From NCBI RefSeq assembly GCF_000196235.1, contig NC_008541.1:806001-870000 (forward strand): DNA of 64,000 nucleotides, read 5' to 3'. The notes beneath the pieces are model-generated. The model was not told where the DNA came from, did not search any database, and worked only from the letters and a program-made list of their open reading frames with translations. Positions 10,319 through 18,900 of this stretch are shown one piece after another. Origin of the DNA: Arthrobacter sp. FB24 (lineage in GTDB: Bacteria > Actinomycetota > Actinomycetes > Actinomycetales > Micrococcaceae). A program made the translations under genes and the position numbers. Numbering within the stretch: the first letter of the stretch is position 1; each line of letters begins with the position of its first letter.

Positions 10319-10789
10319 ATGAACCAAGAGAAAAACGGGATCCGGCTGGTTCAGCGCCCCGAGCAGCCCACCGCCGTCGTCCGCGAAAAAGTGCCCATGA
10401 ACGCCCTGCCGGAATTCTTCGGCCGTGCTTACGGCGCCGTCATGGCCGCAGTCCAGAACCAGGCCGTGCAGATTGCCGGCCCGCCTTTTGGCCGGTATCT
10501 GAGCATGCCCACAGACACTGTTGATGTCGAGGCAGGCTTTCCGGTGGCGGCGCCCTTCCCCGGGGCAGAAGGAGTGGCGCCCGGTATCCTGCCGGCGTGC
10601 CAGGCCTTCGAAGCCACACACACCGGACCGTACGACACGTTGAGTGCAACGTATGATGCCATCCAGGAGCGGATGAAGGAAGAAGGGTTCACCCCGGCCG
10701 ACTCAATGTGGGAATACTACTTGAGCGACCCCGCCGCGGAGCCCGATCCGGCCACCTGGAAAACCCTGGTTGTTTGGCCTGTGGCATAG
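10319..10789 (+). CDS. GyrI-like/AraC effector-binding domain protein
   Basis: A 156-residue stand-alone GyrI-like small-molecule binding domain (SRPBCC-related AraC E-binding fold). It begins with VQRPEQPTAVVREKVPMNALPEFFG, includes GAEGVAPGILPACQAFEATHTGPYDTLSATYDAI and ends WEYYLSDPAAEPDPATWKTLVVWPV, all characteristic of the family. No DNA-binding domain is attached. Members bind hydrophobic or cationic compounds or hydrolyse some of them; the ligand here is unknown. The start has no strong ribosome site. It is single, just downstream of tRNA-Thr. Confidence 0.8.
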   Translation: MNQEKNGIRLVQRPEQPTAVVREKVPMNALPEFFGRAYGAVMAAVQNQAVQIAGPPFGRYLSMPTDTVDVEAGFPVAAPFPGAEGVAPGILPACQAFEATHTGPYDTLSATYDAIQERMKEEGFTPADSMWEYYLSDPAAEPDPATWKTLVVWPVA

Positions 10790-10819
10790 GGTCCGTTCCG
10801 TGCGGTAGGTGTGCGCCGG

Positions 10820-11170
10820 CTAGTCCTCGGCGTCGATCGTCTCGAGCAGGTCCTTGGCGGCTTTGGCGATGTCATCGTGGTCGTGTTGCGCAGCCCGGCT
10901 TTCCAGGGAAATGACCGCGCAGCGGTGGACCTTCTTGAAATCCCCGAAAGGAAAGCTCACGCTGCCTTTGGTTCCTTCCGACTCGTCAGGGTCCAGGCCC
11001 AGGTGCCACTTGGAGAATTCCGGAAAGCCGTGCTTTTCGATATAGGCATTTTCCTGGTCCGTCGACGGTGCGTGCTCGCTCCAGTCGTCCCGGGTGTCAC
11101 GGACAACCTTTCCGTCTTTCACGAGGCTGCGCGCGTGTTCGAGCGCCTTCTTGTTCAGTTTCGTGGCCAT
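10820..11170 (-). CDS. conserved hypothetical protein, 116 aa
   Basis: A small, soluble, highly charged protein with no family I can name. It has a Lys/Arg-rich N-terminus (MATKLNKKALEHARSLVKDG), a central segment FPEFSKWHLGLDPDESEGTKG, and an acidic helical C-terminus ending DLLETIDAED. The start at 11170 is chosen because GGAGG lies 6 bases upstream; an upstream in-frame extension lacks coding character. It is convergent with the GyrI-like gene. It appears to be a single-gene unit; no function is assigned. Confidence 0.75.
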   Translation of the reverse strand: MATKLNKKALEHARSLVKDGKVVRDTRDDWSEHAPSTDQENAYIEKHGFPEFSKWHLGLDPDESEGTKGSVSFPFGDFKKVHRCAVISLESRAAQHDHDDIAKAAKDLLETIDAED

Positions 11171-11317
11171 GACATACCTCCGGGGGGTCGCGGATCTGTG
11201 TGCGTAAAGGCTAGATCCAAGGTGTGCGGACCGCCAGAGGCGGATCGCTCCGAAAAAGTAACGCCGTGGAGACTGCGGCGAAACCTGCCCACAATATGGG
11301 GCGCCTACTTTGGGCCT

Positions 11318-11536
11318 ATGACTACACGCCTGCTCACCAGAATCGCCTCGTGGTTCGAGGCCAGTCCCATGCCGGCCGCCGCATCCTCCGCGGGCGGTGC
11401 CTGGGAACAAGGGAACGCCGCCATCGCCGATGTCACCAGATGGGGCTGGCTGCCGGCGCTGAGCGGAGTGTCGATTGCCGCCGACCACGCGGCGACGGCG
11501 CACCGGGAAACGGCTGCCGCGGCCAGCAAGGGATAA
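11318..11536 (+). CDS. possible small protein, 72 aa
   Basis: A 72-codon frame with the G/C-ending codon preference seen in its neighbours (residues MTTRLLTRIASWFEAS...AAAASKG). It contains an Ala-rich, weakly hydrophobic middle but no clear signal peptide or membrane helix, and no convincing ribosome-binding site precedes the ATG. It lies in an otherwise empty gap between the 116-aa gene and the DUF4193 gene. It may be real or a chance frame; no family is recognised. Confidence 0.35.
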   Translation: MTTRLLTRIASWFEASPMPAAASSAGGAWEQGNAAIADVTRWGWLPALSGVSIAADHAATAHRETAAAASKG

Positions 11537-11692
11537 CCGCCAGCCTGCTGCTCGGAAGCCTGGTCGTTGCTGTCCGGCCAAGTAATTTGTCGGGTTGAAC
11601 ACACTTTTCTTCAACTACCGGCATAATGACCTAAACTGCTTCACTGAGGTGCCTGAAATGGCGCTGAGCAGCAACGAAAGCGAACCCCCCAA

Positions 11693-11995
11693 ATGGCTAC
11701 CGATTACGACGCCCCACGCAAGACAGAAGAAGAGTCTCCGGCTGAATCCCTGGAGGCCCTTCAGGCGTCCCGCGGCGGCGGAGCCCAGACAGCCGTTATC
11801 GATGTTGATGAGAACGATACGGCCGAGGGCATCGACCTCCCCGGAGCGGATCTTTCCGGCGAGGAACTTACGGTAACTGTTGTTCCCGAGCAGTCCGACG
11901 AATTCACTTGTTCCTCCTGCTTCCTGGTCCGCCACCGGTCCCAGGTTGCGCGCGAAAAGAACGGCATGAAGTACTGCCGCGACTGCGAAGGCTAA
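11693..11995 (+). CDS. DUF4193 zinc-ribbon-like protein
   Basis: A 100-residue actinobacterial DUF4193 protein. The acidic N-terminal two thirds (IDVDENDTAEGIDLPGADL) look disordered. The C-terminus carries two CxxC pairs, C73/C76 in FTCSSCFLV and C95/C98 in YCRDCEG, separated by a basic loop (RHRSQVAREKNG), forming a probable zinc ribbon. Similar small zinc-ribbon proteins in actinobacteria are often linked to transcription or translation, but the function is not established here. It is a single gene ending in a strong hairpin. Confidence 0.85.
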   Translation: MATDYDAPRKTEEESPAESLEALQASRGGGAQTAVIDVDENDTAEGIDLPGADLSGEELTVTVVPEQSDEFTCSSCFLVRHRSQVAREKNGMKYCRDCEG

Positions 11996-12040
11996 GCAGC
12001 TCCCGGCGCGCACCACAATTCACAAGCACGGCATCACGAG

Positions 12041-12070
12041 GCGCCGGCAGCCCGCAAGGGCTGCCGGCGC
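12041..12070 (+). terminator. hairpin after DUF4193
   Basis: Perfect 13-bp stem GCGCCGGCAGCCC (12041-12053) and GGGCTGCCGGCGC (12058-12070) with a 4-base loop. No strong T-run follows, so it may be a poor intrinsic terminator, or act mainly by stability. Confidence 0.6.
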
Positions 12071-12306
12071 CTGCGCTGTTTCACCAGCGCCTCCCAGGGG
12101 CCGCCGTCGTTATCCGATGTCACGGAACCGCGTCCAAAAGCGACCCGGACGGAACCGGAATGGCGGCAATGGCGCAGCTGGTTGGCCGTCCCGTGACCTG
12201 CCCGGGGGGAGGCTAACGGTTGGGCGCCGAAGGCATTTCGGCCCTCGTTTTCGCCTGTCAGGGCTCCTACGCTTGAGATATCTCATCACTTCCAAGGGTG
12301 GCTGAA

Positions 12307-12849
12307 ATGAAGAAGTTTCAAGTGTGGCTGGCGGCAATCCTGATGGCAACGGGACTGGGCCTGGTGGCACCTGCGCCGGCGTCCGCCTCCTATTGCGGAC
12401 TGGTGTGGGGTTCGCTGGCGAAGTCCGAGGCGGCCATGAGCACCGCGAAGGTCACCAACGTGCGCACCGGGCAGCACTACTGCTTCGACCGCCTGGTGGT
12501 AGACCTCAACGGTCCGGTGGAGGGCTACACGGTCAGGTATGTCCCCACTGTGGTGCAGGACGGTTCGGGCTTGCCGGTTCCGCTTAGGGGCCGGGCGTTC
12601 CTGCAGATCACTGTCAATGCTCCCGCCTATGACGACGGCGGAAACTCCACCTTCAATCCGGCCGACCGGAATGAACTGTCCAACGTTGGCGGCTACCAGA
12701 CCTTCCGCCAGGTGGCCTGGGCCGGGAGCTTTGAAGGATATTCAACCATCGGCCTTGGCGTCCGCGGACGCCTTCCCTTCCGGGTGTTCAGCCTGGACGG
12801 ACCCGGGACCGGATCCCGTCTGGTCATTGACGTGGCCCATTACTGGTGA
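12307..12849 (+). CDS. secreted AMIN-like domain protein
   Basis: A 180-residue exported protein. A classical signal peptide ends near residue 28 (MKKFQVWLAAILMATGLGLV then APAPASAS). The mature part, with segments FDRLVVDLNGPVEGYTVRYV, FLQITVNAPAYD, TFRQVAWAGSFEGYSTIGLGV and SRLVIDVAHYW, matches the AMIN-like beta-sandwich family common in actinobacteria. Two Cys residues in the mature chain could form a disulfide. AMIN-type domains bind cell-envelope components, but no ligand is known here. The ATG at 12307 is preferred over the GTG at 12298 because AAGGGTGG is placed 6-10 bases before it. Confidence 0.83.
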   Translation: MKKFQVWLAAILMATGLGLVAPAPASASYCGLVWGSLAKSEAAMSTAKVTNVRTGQHYCFDRLVVDLNGPVEGYTVRYVPTVVQDGSGLPVPLRGRAFLQITVNAPAYDDGGNSTFNPADRNELSNVGGYQTFRQVAWAGSFEGYSTIGLGVRGRLPFRVFSLDGPGTGSRLVIDVAHYW

Positions 12850-12873
12850 CCTGCCGGAACTCCCTGACCGGCC

Positions 12874-14448
12874 TTACTCGGGAACCACCAGGGCAGGGGT
12901 GTCCTTGCGGATCGTTTCGCCGCGGAAGAACCCGGGATTCAGCCTGGCCATGAGCAGCATGAACACCGCTCCCAGCGCGAGGATTCCCACGCCGAGGACG
13001 AAGACCAGTCCCACGCCGAAGATCTCCGATCCACTGCCGAACTCCGGCGCCAGGCTGTCCGCGGCAGTCTGCAGGAACACCACCAGCAGGCCAAGCCCGC
13101 CGAGCAGCGGGCAGAGCAGCCGCAGGATGAAGTTGCGGACGCTGCTGAAGACGGTGTTGCGGAAGTACCATGCGCACGCGAACGCCGTCAGCCCGTAGTA
13201 GAAGCAGATCATCAGCCCGAGGGCCAGGATGGTGTCGTTCAGGACGTTTTCGCTGACCACATGCATCACTGCGTAGAACCCTGCGGAGAGGACACCCGCT
13301 GCGATCGTTGCGAAGCCCGGCGTCGCAAACTTCTTGCTCATGTGGCTAAAGGGCTTTGGCAGGGCCCCGTAGTGGGCCATGGCCAGCAGGCTCCGCGACG
13401 GGGAGGTAAACGTGGACTGCAGCGAAGCTGCCGAGCTGGACAGAACCGCCAGCGACATAAGGATGGCGAAAGGGCCCATGACGGGGGACGCCAGCGCGGT
13501 GAAGATGTTTGCGTGGTTTTCTTCGTTGTTCAGTCCGACGCCCTCCGTACCCACACCGGCGAACATCATGGTGGCGATACTGACCAGGAGGTAGATGCCC
13601 AGGACTACGACGGCGGTAAGGGTGCCGGCGATGCCCGCTGTCTTTTTGCCATTGGCCGTTTCCTCGTTCACGGTGAGGCAGACGTCCCAGCCCCAGTACA
13701 CGAAGATGGACAGCGAAATGCCGGCGGCAATCTGGCCGAAAGTCTCGATTTTGGTGACGTCAAACCATTCCCAGCTGAACGGGATGGAGGTTTCCGAGGA
13801 AGACCAGTTGGCAAAGGCCATGGCCACGAACAGCCCGAGCACAAGCAGCTGGAAACCCACCAGGCCGTACTGGACGATCTTGGTGGTATGCAGGCCGCGG
13901 TAGCTGACCCAAACGGCCAGCGCCACAAACACGACGCAGGTCGCGACGTTCAGCACCTTGTCGGCGGCCAGGTCTGCGAGCTCCGGCACGCCCGTGAGCT
14001 GGGCGAGGAACAAATAGAAGAAGTCCACCGCCACCGCGGCCAGGTTTGATAGCACGATGATGTTCGCGGCGAGGAGCCCCCAGCCTCCCATCCATCCCAC
14101 CCACGGGCCGAAGGCTTTGGTGACCCAGGTGAAAGTGGTGCCGCTGTCCGGCGAATCGGCGTTGAGTTCCCGGTAGGCCAGGGACACCAGAATCATGGGG
14201 ATGAAGCCGATGAGGAAGATGACGGGCAACTGCAGCCCGGCCTCGTTCACGGTGGGTCCAAGGGCGCTGGTGAGCGTGTAGGCCGGTGCAATGGTGGAAA
14301 TGCCGAGGACGACGACGGCGAGGAGGCCCAGCTGCCCGCCCTTCAGTCCCTTTCCGGTAATGCCGTGCGGGGTGCCGGGTGCGTCAGTGCCTGCTAATGC
14401 CGTGCCGGCTGCGCCGGCCGGGGAGCTGGGGCGGATGGTTTGGGTCAT
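12874..14448 (-). CDS. APC-superfamily amino acid/polyamine permease
   Basis: A 524-residue transporter with about 12 hydrophobic segments. The first reads GLLAVVVLGISTIAPAYTLTS, with the helix-breaking motif typical of APC permeases. It is the last gene of an operon whose upstream members are agmatine deiminase and an N-carbamoylputrescine amidase-like enzyme, 30 bases before its start. The likely substrate is therefore agmatine, putrescine or a related amine, imported by proton symport. Substrate is inferred from context only. It is convergent with the AMIN-like gene. Confidence 0.88.
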   Translation of the reverse strand: MTQTIRPSSPAGAAGTALAGTDAPGTPHGITGKGLKGGQLGLLAVVVLGISTIAPAYTLTSALGPTVNEAGLQLPVIFLIGFIPMILVSLAYRELNADSPDSGTTFTWVTKAFGPWVGWMGGWGLLAANIIVLSNLAAVAVDFFYLFLAQLTGVPELADLAADKVLNVATCVVFVALAVWVSYRGLHTTKIVQYGLVGFQLLVLGLFVAMAFANWSSSETSIPFSWEWFDVTKIETFGQIAAGISLSIFVYWGWDVCLTVNEETANGKKTAGIAGTLTAVVVLGIYLLVSIATMMFAGVGTEGVGLNNEENHANIFTALASPVMGPFAILMSLAVLSSSAASLQSTFTSPSRSLLAMAHYGALPKPFSHMSKKFATPGFATIAAGVLSAGFYAVMHVVSENVLNDTILALGLMICFYYGLTAFACAWYFRNTVFSSVRNFILRLLCPLLGGLGLLVVFLQTAADSLAPEFGSGSEIFGVGLVFVLGVGILALGAVFMLLMARLNPGFFRGETIRKDTPALVVPE

Positions 14449-14478
14449 GTCAGGCCCTTTCTGGGTGGTCCGTACGTT

Positions 14479-15504
14479 CTAGGAGGCAGCGGGTTGCTGC
14501 TGGGTGATGCAGTGGATGCCGCCGCCCCTGGCGAACAGTTCGCGGGCGTCGATGCCCACGACGCGGCGGCCGGGGTAGGCATCGGCGAGGATCCGGAGGG
14601 CCTTTTCGTCGTTGGGGTCGCCGAAGGTGCAGGCAATCACACCGCCGTTGACCACGAGGTGGTTGATGTAGCTGTAGTCCACGAAGCCCTCCGGGTCACT
14701 GAGTGCCACGGGAGCGGGGACTTCGATGATGTTCCACTCTCGGCCGGCTGCGTCCCGCGTGGCCGAGAGGAAATTGATGATTTCGCGGCTGACCTCGAAA
14801 TCGGGATGTTCCGGGTCCTGCTGGGAATGCACCAGCAGTGTGCCGGGGGACGGGATGGCGGCCACGATGTCCACGTGGCCCCGGGTGCCGAACCGCTCTG
14901 AGTCCCGGGTCAGGCCGCGCGGAAGCCAGATGACATGGGTGGCGCCGATGGTCCGGGCGAGCTCTGCTTCCACCTCGGCCTTGGACAGTCCGGGGTTGCG
15001 TCCCGGGTCCAGCTGCACCGTCTCTGTCACCAGCACGGTTCCCTCGCCGTCCACCTGGATGCCGCCGCCTTCATTGACGAGCGCGGAGGCTATGTGCCGG
15101 GCGCCGGACCGGCCGGCGACTTCCGCCCCGATCAGCGAGTCTTTGTCCCAGCGGGCCCATTCCTGCCCGCCCCAGCCGTTGAACACCCAGTCGACGGCGC
15201 CGAGACGCCCGTCGCCGTCGAGGACGAAGGTGGGGCCGATGTCCCGCATCCACGCATCGTTCAAGTCCGCGGTGAGCACCTCGACGGCGGGATCCAGGTA
15301 GCGCGCGGCGGTCAGGACGTCGTCGGGGGTGACCACCATGGTGACCGGCTCGAATTCGACGGCGGCATTGGCGACGGCCGCCCAGACTGTCCGCGCGGCG
15401 TGTGCCTCTTCGGCGGTGTCGCCGAGGGTGTAGCCGCCGGTAGGGAACGCCATCCAGATGCGCTCCTGCGGAGCCGTCTCGGCGGGCATGCGCCAGGGGC
15501 TCAC
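14479..15504 (-). CDS. aguA: agmatine deiminase
   Basis: A 341-residue member of the PAD-porphyromonas/agmatine deiminase family, hydrolysing agmatine to N-carbamoylputrescine and ammonia. Diagnostic segments are WMAFPTGG near the N-terminus, NDAWMRDIGPTFV, NEGGGIQVDGEGTVLVTE, TRGHVDIVA and the catalytic loop GGGIHCITQQQP with C332 near the C-terminus. The GTG start overlaps the upstream gene's stop by 4 bases (GTGA), so the two are translationally coupled. With the upstream amidase it forms the two-step agmatine to putrescine route. Confidence 0.92.
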   Translation of the reverse strand: MSPWRMPAETAPQERIWMAFPTGGYTLGDTAEEAHAARTVWAAVANAAVEFEPVTMVVTPDDVLTAARYLDPAVEVLTADLNDAWMRDIGPTFVLDGDGRLGAVDWVFNGWGGQEWARWDKDSLIGAEVAGRSGARHIASALVNEGGGIQVDGEGTVLVTETVQLDPGRNPGLSKAEVEAELARTIGATHVIWLPRGLTRDSERFGTRGHVDIVAAIPSPGTLLVHSQQDPEHPDFEVSREIINFLSATRDAAGREWNIIEVPAPVALSDPEGFVDYSYINHLVVNGGVIACTFGDPNDEKALRILADAYPGRRVVGIDARELFARGGGIHCITQQQPAAS

Positions 15505-16535
15505 GCGGTCACCTCGTGGTAGGTCGGTGCTTCGCCGCCGAGGGGCTGGTCGCGCCGTACGGGGTCGGTCAGCCGGGCGTAGGTGTCCGGACGGCGGGTG
15601 GCCAGGAACGGGAACAGCGTGAGCCAGTCCCTGCGCTGGTCCAGGTCCAGGTCGGCGACAAGGACGGCGGATTCGTCGCGTGGAGCCTGCGCCAGGATCC
15701 GGCCGTAGGGGTCCGAGATGAAGGAGGAACCGTAGAAGTTCAGCGTCCCCTCACTTCCCCAGCGGTTCGGCGCCACCATGAACAGGCCGTTGGCGATGCC
15801 GTTGCCGACGATCACCTGCTGCCAGAGTGGCTGGGTGTCGAAGTCCGGGTGGTCGGGTTCCGAGCCGATGGCCGTGGGATAGACCAGGATTTCCGCGCCA
15901 CCCAGGGAATACAGGCGCGCGAGTTCCGGGAACCATTCGTCCCAGCAGGTGGGCATGCCCAGCCGGGCGCCGCCCAGTTCGGCGGGGGAGTGGACCTCGT
16001 AGGCGTCCTCCACGGCCGGGCCCGGGCGGAAGAACTTGTCCTCGTAGTAGCCTGCGGTCACCGGGATGTGAAGCTTATGCGTGCGCGCCAGCAGTTCGCC
16101 CTCGGGGGACACCAGGACGGACGTGTTCAGTCCCAGGCCGTCGTCCGAACCGTCCGGGTTCTCCGCCCGCTGGTACAGGGAGGCGTGGACGGTGATACCG
16201 TGCCGGCGGGCGGCCCCGGCGGCGAACCGGAACGTGGGGCCGGTCAGCAGGTCCTCGGCGAGGTCCGAGGGGCGCGGACGGGCGGCCCACGGACGGGATG
16301 TGTCGTTGTCGGGGAGCGTATCCGCCGGGTAGCGGGACAAAGTGAGTTCCGGCAGGAAGACGACGGTGGCTCCCAGCCGGGCGGCGCGTTCAATGCCCTC
16401 ATCAAGTTCGGCGCTGAGTGCCGCGGCGTCGGCGTGCCAGCGGTGCTGGACTACCGCGATCCTCAGGGCGGGGCGGGCAGAGGGCCGCGTCCGTGCCAGG
16501 GAAGCGGGCGGTTCAAGGCAAGTGATTTCAATCAT
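15501..16535 (-). CDS. aguB: carbon-nitrogen hydrolase, N-carbamoylputrescine amidase-like
   Basis: A 344-residue nitrilase-superfamily amidase. The catalytic triad is visible: E63 in FLPELTL, K154 in THKLHIP and C197 in MPTCWDEWFPE. The presence of agmatine deiminase, coupled by a 4-base overlap, makes N-carbamoylputrescine amidase the natural assignment (product putrescine, CO2 and NH3). The sequence has an extra acidic loop around residues 70-95 compared with plant and Pseudomonas enzymes I know, so a related amide substrate is possible. It is first in the operon; two matching palindromes lie just upstream. Confidence 0.82.
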   Translation of the reverse strand: MIEITCLEPPASLARTRPSARPALRIAVVQHRWHADAAALSAELDEGIERAARLGATVVFLPELTLSRYPADTLPDNDTSRPWAARPRPSDLAEDLLTGPTFRFAAGAARRHGITVHASLYQRAENPDGSDDGLGLNTSVLVSPEGELLARTHKLHIPVTAGYYEDKFFRPGPAVEDAYEVHSPAELGGARLGMPTCWDEWFPELARLYSLGGAEILVYPTAIGSEPDHPDFDTQPLWQQVIVGNGIANGLFMVAPNRWGSEGTLNFYGSSFISDPYGRILAQAPRDESAVLVADLDLDQRRDWLTLFPFLATRRPDTYARLTDPVRRDQPLGGEAPTYHEVTA

Positions 16536-16562
16536 GGTGAATACTCCAGTGAGACGGTCGTC

Positions 16563-16587
16563 ACTAAATGAATGACGTTCATTTAGT
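16563..16587. promoter_or_regulatory. operator-like palindrome 1, agmatine operon
   Basis: Perfect 10-bp arms ACTAAATGAA (16563-16572) and TTCATTTAGT (16578-16587) with a 5-base centre, 28 bases before the start of the amidase gene. The core is AATGA-N7-TCATT. The size and symmetry suit a TetR/FadR-class dimer, probably repressing the operon. Confidence 0.75.
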
Positions 16588-16619
16588 ATTCACGTGGAGG
16601 GGTCCCTTGGCAAGGGAAA

Positions 16620-16636
16620 AATGAAGAATAGTCATT
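16620..16636. promoter_or_regulatory. operator-like palindrome 2, agmatine operon
   Basis: AATGA (16620-16624), 7-base spacer, TCATT (16632-16636), the same core and spacing as the palindrome at 16563. The two cores are 53 bp apart, about five helical turns. It lies between the agmatine operon and dps, so it could affect either. Confidence 0.55.
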
Positions 16637-16727
16637 TTGTTAAGCCGCCCGCGAGATTCGGTGGCGCCGCTGTGGCGGCTGGGATAGTTTCGGATTACCC
16701 GAGAAACCGCTGACACCAGGAGGATCA

Positions 16728-17207
16728 ATGAAGGCATCACCGACGCTGACGAATAATCTGCAGGCTGTGCTCGCGGACCTGATTGAACTGCACATCCAGG
16801 GCAAGCAGGCCCACTGGAACATCGTGGGAACGAACTTCCGCGACCTCCACCTGCAGCTGGATGAAATCATCGACGCCGCCCGTAACTTCGCGGATGACAT
16901 GGCGGAGCGCATGCGTGCACTCCATGCCCTGCCGGACGGCCGCAGTGCCACGGTCGCCGAGACCACGAGCCTTGCGCAGTTCCCGCAGGGGCTGATCAGC
17001 ACCAAGGACGCCGTAGACCGCATCGTCGCGGCCCTCGAAGCGGCTGTCGGCACCATGCGTAAGGTCCACGATGAAGTCGACGAGGAAGACCCCACGACGG
17101 CGGACCTGCTTCATGAGTTCATCGCCAAGCTCGAGCAGTACGCCTGGATGGTGGGCGCGGAGAACATGAAGGCCTCCGCCAGCGTGACCACCCCCGACAG
17201 TAAGTAA
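16728..17207 (+). CDS. dps: Dps-family ferritin-like DNA protection protein
   Basis: A 159-residue ferritin-like protein. The inter-subunit ferroxidase ligands are all in place with family spacing: H29 (KQAHWN), H41 (DLHLQLDE), D56 and E60 (ADDMAE). The family forms 12-mers that oxidise and store Fe(II) with H2O2 and can coat DNA. The basic N-terminal tail is short (MKASPTLTNN), so DNA binding through it is uncertain. AGGAGG sits just before the ATG. Monocistronic with a strong terminator. No iron box was found close upstream. Confidence 0.93.
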   Translation: MKASPTLTNNLQAVLADLIELHIQGKQAHWNIVGTNFRDLHLQLDEIIDAARNFADDMAERMRALHALPDGRSATVAETTSLAQFPQGLISTKDAVDRIVAALEAAVGTMRKVHDEVDEEDPTTADLLHEFIAKLEQYAWMVGAENMKASASVTTPDSK

Positions 17208-17221
17208 GACCGCATTACGTC

Positions 17222-17261
17222 AGCCCGGCACCGGATGATTCCGGTGCCGGGCTTTCTGTTT
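17222..17261 (+). terminator. terminator after dps
   Basis: Perfect 13-bp stem AGCCCGGCACCGG (17222-17234) and CCGGTGCCGGGCT (17241-17253), followed by TTCTGTTT. Confidence 0.85.
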
Positions 17262-17296
17262 GGCGGGTGCGGGCGGAGGATGGCGGCCCGCCGGCG

Positions 17297-18895
17297 CTAA
17301 GTGGCCTTGGGCACTCCGCGGAGAACGACGGCGACGAGCGTTGCCGCTCCCGCCATCAGTACCAGCCCGATGGAGGCCGTCACATGGACGCCCGATTCAA
17401 ACGCGACCCGGGCGGCGGACGTCAGGGCGTCCGCCAGCGGTGCGGGGAGCGAATGGGCGAGTTCCATGGCCCCGGCCAAGGTTTCCCGGGCCTGGGTGAT
17501 CCCCTGCGCGGCGCCGGCAGGGCCGACGGCTGCGATGCCCTCCGGCAGGACCAGGTTCCGCTGGTAGGACGCCGTCAGGATCGAGCCGAGGACGGCCGTT
17601 CCGAGCAGTGAGCCAATCTCGTAACCGGTCTCCGAAATGGCCGCTGCCGCACCCGACTTCTCCGGCGGGACCGACCCCAGTATCAGGTCGTTGGAAATCG
17701 TTTCGGCTGCTCCCACGCCGAGGGCCAGGACCAGGAGTGCGCCCAGCAGGATGGCCGGACCGCCCGAGTGGTCCCCGAAGGCCACCATGAAGTAGCCGGT
17801 GGCGCTTAGGGAAAGACCTCCGGCCACCACAAAGCCTGGCCTTATTTTCCGCACCAGCGGGACCACCACCAGGCCTGCAACCACAGTGGCAACCAGCGCC
17901 GGGATCATGGCAATTCCGGCCTCCGTGGGCTGCTGGCCCTCCAGCAGCTGGAGGTGCTGGGCAAGGAACAGGATGAAGCCGTTGAAGGAAAAAAGCGCCA
18001 GGACATTGGCCGTGATGGCCGTGCTGAAGATCCTGTTTCCAAAGAGGCTGATGTCCAGTAGGGGGCTGGGCAGCCTCTTCTGGCGCCGGATGAAGGCGTA
18101 GCCCATGAGGAGTCCGAAACCGATGGCCGCCGCCGCCGGGCCGAAGCCCTCCGTTGCCAGCGACTTGATGCCGTAGACCAAGGGAACCATTGTCACCAGG
18201 GAGAGGGCGATGCTGGCGGCATCAACGGCTCCCGGGCTGGGGTCCCTGGATTCGGGAATCAGGGCCGGACCAAGCAGCAGGATAGGCAGCATGATGGGCA
18301 CGGCCACCAGCAGGATTGCGCCCCACCAGTAGTGCTCCACGAGCCAGCCGCCGAAGATCGGCCCCAGCGCGGCACCACCCGAGAACCCTGCTGCCCAAAT
18401 TGCGATAGCCAGACGGCGCCGGTTGGGGTCCGGAAAGATGTTCCGGATCAGGGACAAGGTGGAAGGCATGAGCATCGCACCGAAAAATCCAAGCGCTGCG
18501 CGGCCGGCAATGAGCCATTCCGCGCTGGGGGCGAATGCCGTTGCTGCGGAGACGGCGGCAAAACCGGTGCTGCCGATTAGCAGGAGCCGGCGGCGGCCGA
18601 TCCTGTCGCCGAAACTGCCCATGGCGACCAGGAGGCCGGCCAGGACCAGGGGGTAGGCGTCGATAATCCACAGCAGCTGAACGCCGGTGGGGTCGAGGCT
18701 GCTGGCGATGGCGGGCAGTGCGAACGTCAGTGCGGTGTTGTCCACGGCGACCAGCAGAACCGGGAACATCAAAAGCGCGAGGGCCAGCCAGTCGCGACCC
18801 GGCCTGGGGCCGGGGGCGCGGCTGCCGATAGCGGCGGGCGCTGCGGAAGTGAGGCGCTGCGTGGCCGGCGTCGAAGGTGACTGCGAGTTTCCCAT
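17297..18895 (-). CDS. MFS drug exporter, DHA2 (EmrB/QacA) type
   Basis: A 532-residue transporter with about 14 transmembrane helices, the DHA2 arrangement. It shows the first-helix motif ALLMFPVLLVAVDNTALTFALP, the loop GSFGDRIGRRRLLLIGS (motif A) and a motif-C-like GFSGGAALGPIFGGWLVE. It exports cationic or lipophilic drugs by proton antiport in this family; the actual substrate is unknown. It is divergent from a TetR regulator, with one near-perfect palindrome between them, the usual layout of an inducible efflux pair. The N-terminus before helix 1 is Ser/Pro/Ala-rich. Confidence 0.9.
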   Translation of the reverse strand: MGNSQSPSTPATQRLTSAAPAAIGSRAPGPRPGRDWLALALLMFPVLLVAVDNTALTFALPAIASSLDPTGVQLLWIIDAYPLVLAGLLVAMGSFGDRIGRRRLLLIGSTGFAAVSAATAFAPSAEWLIAGRAALGFFGAMLMPSTLSLIRNIFPDPNRRRLAIAIWAAGFSGGAALGPIFGGWLVEHYWWGAILLVAVPIMLPILLLGPALIPESRDPSPGAVDAASIALSLVTMVPLVYGIKSLATEGFGPAAAAIGFGLLMGYAFIRRQKRLPSPLLDISLFGNRIFSTAITANVLALFSFNGFILFLAQHLQLLEGQQPTEAGIAMIPALVATVVAGLVVVPLVRKIRPGFVVAGGLSLSATGYFMVAFGDHSGGPAILLGALLVLALGVGAAETISNDLILGSVPPEKSGAAAAISETGYEIGSLLGTAVLGSILTASYQRNLVLPEGIAAVGPAGAAQGITQARETLAGAMELAHSLPAPLADALTSAARVAFESGVHVTASIGLVLMAGAATLVAVVLRGVPKAT

Positions 18896-18900
18896 GAAGA

